Assembly: GCF_030766825.1 (NCBI RefSeq)
Contig: NZ_JASFDV010000056.1
Span: forward strand, 1-48,409
Direction of reading: 5' to 3'
Length of the DNA: 48,409 nucleotides
From: Nocardiopsis sp. CC223A
GTDB lineage: Bacteria > Actinomycetota > Actinomycetes > Streptosporangiales > Streptosporangiaceae
In this document: one piece after another, positions 47,737 through 48,409 of the stretch
Position numbering within the stretch: the stretch's first letter is position 1
Layout: each line of letters begins with the position of its first letter
Notes under the pieces: generated by a model
What the model was told of the DNA's origin: nothing
Database searches by the model: none
Seen by the model: the letters and a program-made list of their open reading frames with translations, nothing else
Translations under genes and position numbers: made by a program

Positions 47737-48409
47737 TTAGGACTCCCGCCGGTCCGGGTGGCGCACCACGATCTCCAGGCCCAGCGCGCCGGTGTCCACC
47801 GTCCCGTCGTCGCGCGCCCGCCACTGGCGCCGCGCCGCCCGGGACTCGCCCATCGCCACGACCAGCAGGTCCGGCGCCAGGTCCAGCAGGACGTGCTCGT
47901 CGGCGGCGCTCAGCGGCCGGGGCACCACGACCGCCTCGAACCCACCGGGTTCGGGTACCGTCCCCTGGATCGGGTCCGGGGCGGACACCACCGGGATCGT
48001 GTCCGCGATCAGCGAGTGCAGCGGCCGGTCCGGGCGCAGCACCCGCACCCGCACCCCGGCGTCGCGCAGGCCGTCGCCGATCAGCCGCACCACGTCCGCG
48101 GCCACACCGGTGTCGCCGCCCACCGCCAGTAGCCCGCGCATCCGGGTCAGGTCCAGGTGGACCAGCGCGTCCCCGCCGTCCTGCGTCCCCAGGCACACCA
48201 GAACGCCGCGCACCGGTTCGCGCACCACCGTCATCGCGGCCGTCGCGAAGTGGACGGGCGCCGCCGAGCGCCCGCTCCCGTACCGCCACGTGGTGGTGTC
48301 CACCACCCGCCACGACGACATCGGCGGGGTAGCCCCGGCCGGGACCACGGCGCTCACCCCCGCGTTCGAGGTCAGCAGCGCCACCGGCCGGGCCGGGACG
48401 TCCGCGGGG
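47737..48409 (-). CDS. Unidentified protein, 5' partial
   Basis: The frame is open to the right edge, so the start lies outside; a GTG at 48384 is internal at best. About 220 residues are visible. It alternates Val/Leu-rich strands and Asp/Arg-rich helices (GLLAVGGDTGVAADVVRLIGDGL, FEAVVVPRPLSAADEHVLLDLAPDLLVVAMG in outline), resembling an alpha/beta nucleotide-binding-like domain without a clear P-loop. It may be the C-terminal domain of a larger regulatory or secretion protein. I do not recognise it. Confidence 0.6.
   Translation of the reverse strand, partial: PADVPARPVALLTSNAGVSAVVPAGATPPMSSWRVVDTTTWRYGSGRSAAPVHFATAAMTVVREPVRGVLVCLGTQDGGDALVHLDLTRMRGLLAVGGDTGVAADVVRLIGDGLRDAGVRVRVLRPDRPLHSLIADTIPVVSAPDPIQGTVPEPGGFEAVVVPRPLSAADEHVLLDLAPDLLVVAMGESRAARRQWRARDDGTVDTGALGLEIVVRHPDRRES

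Overview
The window is chromosomal DNA of a very GC-rich actinomycete. The evidence is the codon use, the gene order dnaK-grpE-dnaJ-hspR-clpB with an HspR-type operator, a homologue of the mycobacterial membrane Fe-S oxidoreductase, a DivIVA-type coiled-coil protein, and the DUF6412/YidC pair. A Nocardiopsis-like member of the Streptosporangiales fits best; that is an inference from gene content. I see no rRNA, tRNA, intact transposase or phage gene.

Layout. 1-8.8 kb: the 3' end of a nonribosomal peptide cluster. It has a C-A-PCP-TE terminal module, MbtH, a GHMP kinase (threonine-kinase-like), a cysteine-synthase-like PLP enzyme, an RraA-fold protein that keeps the aldolase signature, and an MFS exporter. 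The kinase and PLP enzyme look like a route from threonine through O-phosphothreonine to a non-protein amino acid such as 2,3-diaminobutyrate. 8.8-13.2 kb: a SnoaL-like protein, a DGPF protein with an ECF42-type sigma factor, a VapBC-like pair and an SDR epimerase. 13.3-20.5 kb: the chaperone operon on the minus strand, with a HAIR operator in front of dnaK. 20.5-22.6 kb: over 2 kb without a credible gene, filled with degenerate repeats, a 39-bp tandem array and two inverted copies of a 210-bp MITE-like element; a shorter relative lies at 4.4 kb.

22.6-31.3 kb: the Fe-S oxidoreductase, a DUF998 membrane protein, and a DrrAB-type ABC transporter followed by two sensor kinases. The first kinase has lost its phospho-acceptor histidine, and no response regulator follows. 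The second kinase runs into a threefold 160-bp tandem repeat made from its own 3' end and that of the convergent small gene. 31.4-38.7 kb: gamma-carbonic anhydrase, DivIVA-like protein, GNAT, a DHA2 drug exporter divergent from its TetR regulator, a methyltransferase and RidA. 38.9-41.5 kb: N-acyl-D-amino-acid deacylase and PfkB kinase, divergent from ridA over a likely shared operator.

41.5-48.4 kb: a small unknown protein, DUF6412, a YidC paralogue, a lipoprotein resembling copper-only superoxide dismutase (its 3' end tandemly duplicated), DUF3291 with a COG2345-type regulator, a YigZ/IMPACT protein, a beta-propeller-like lipoprotein, and the 3' part of an unidentified gene that runs off the end.

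The observations most worth following are the phosphothreonine pathway at the NRPS cluster, the MITE-like family, the kinase/pseudokinase pair without a regulator, and repeated tandem duplication of gene 3' ends.
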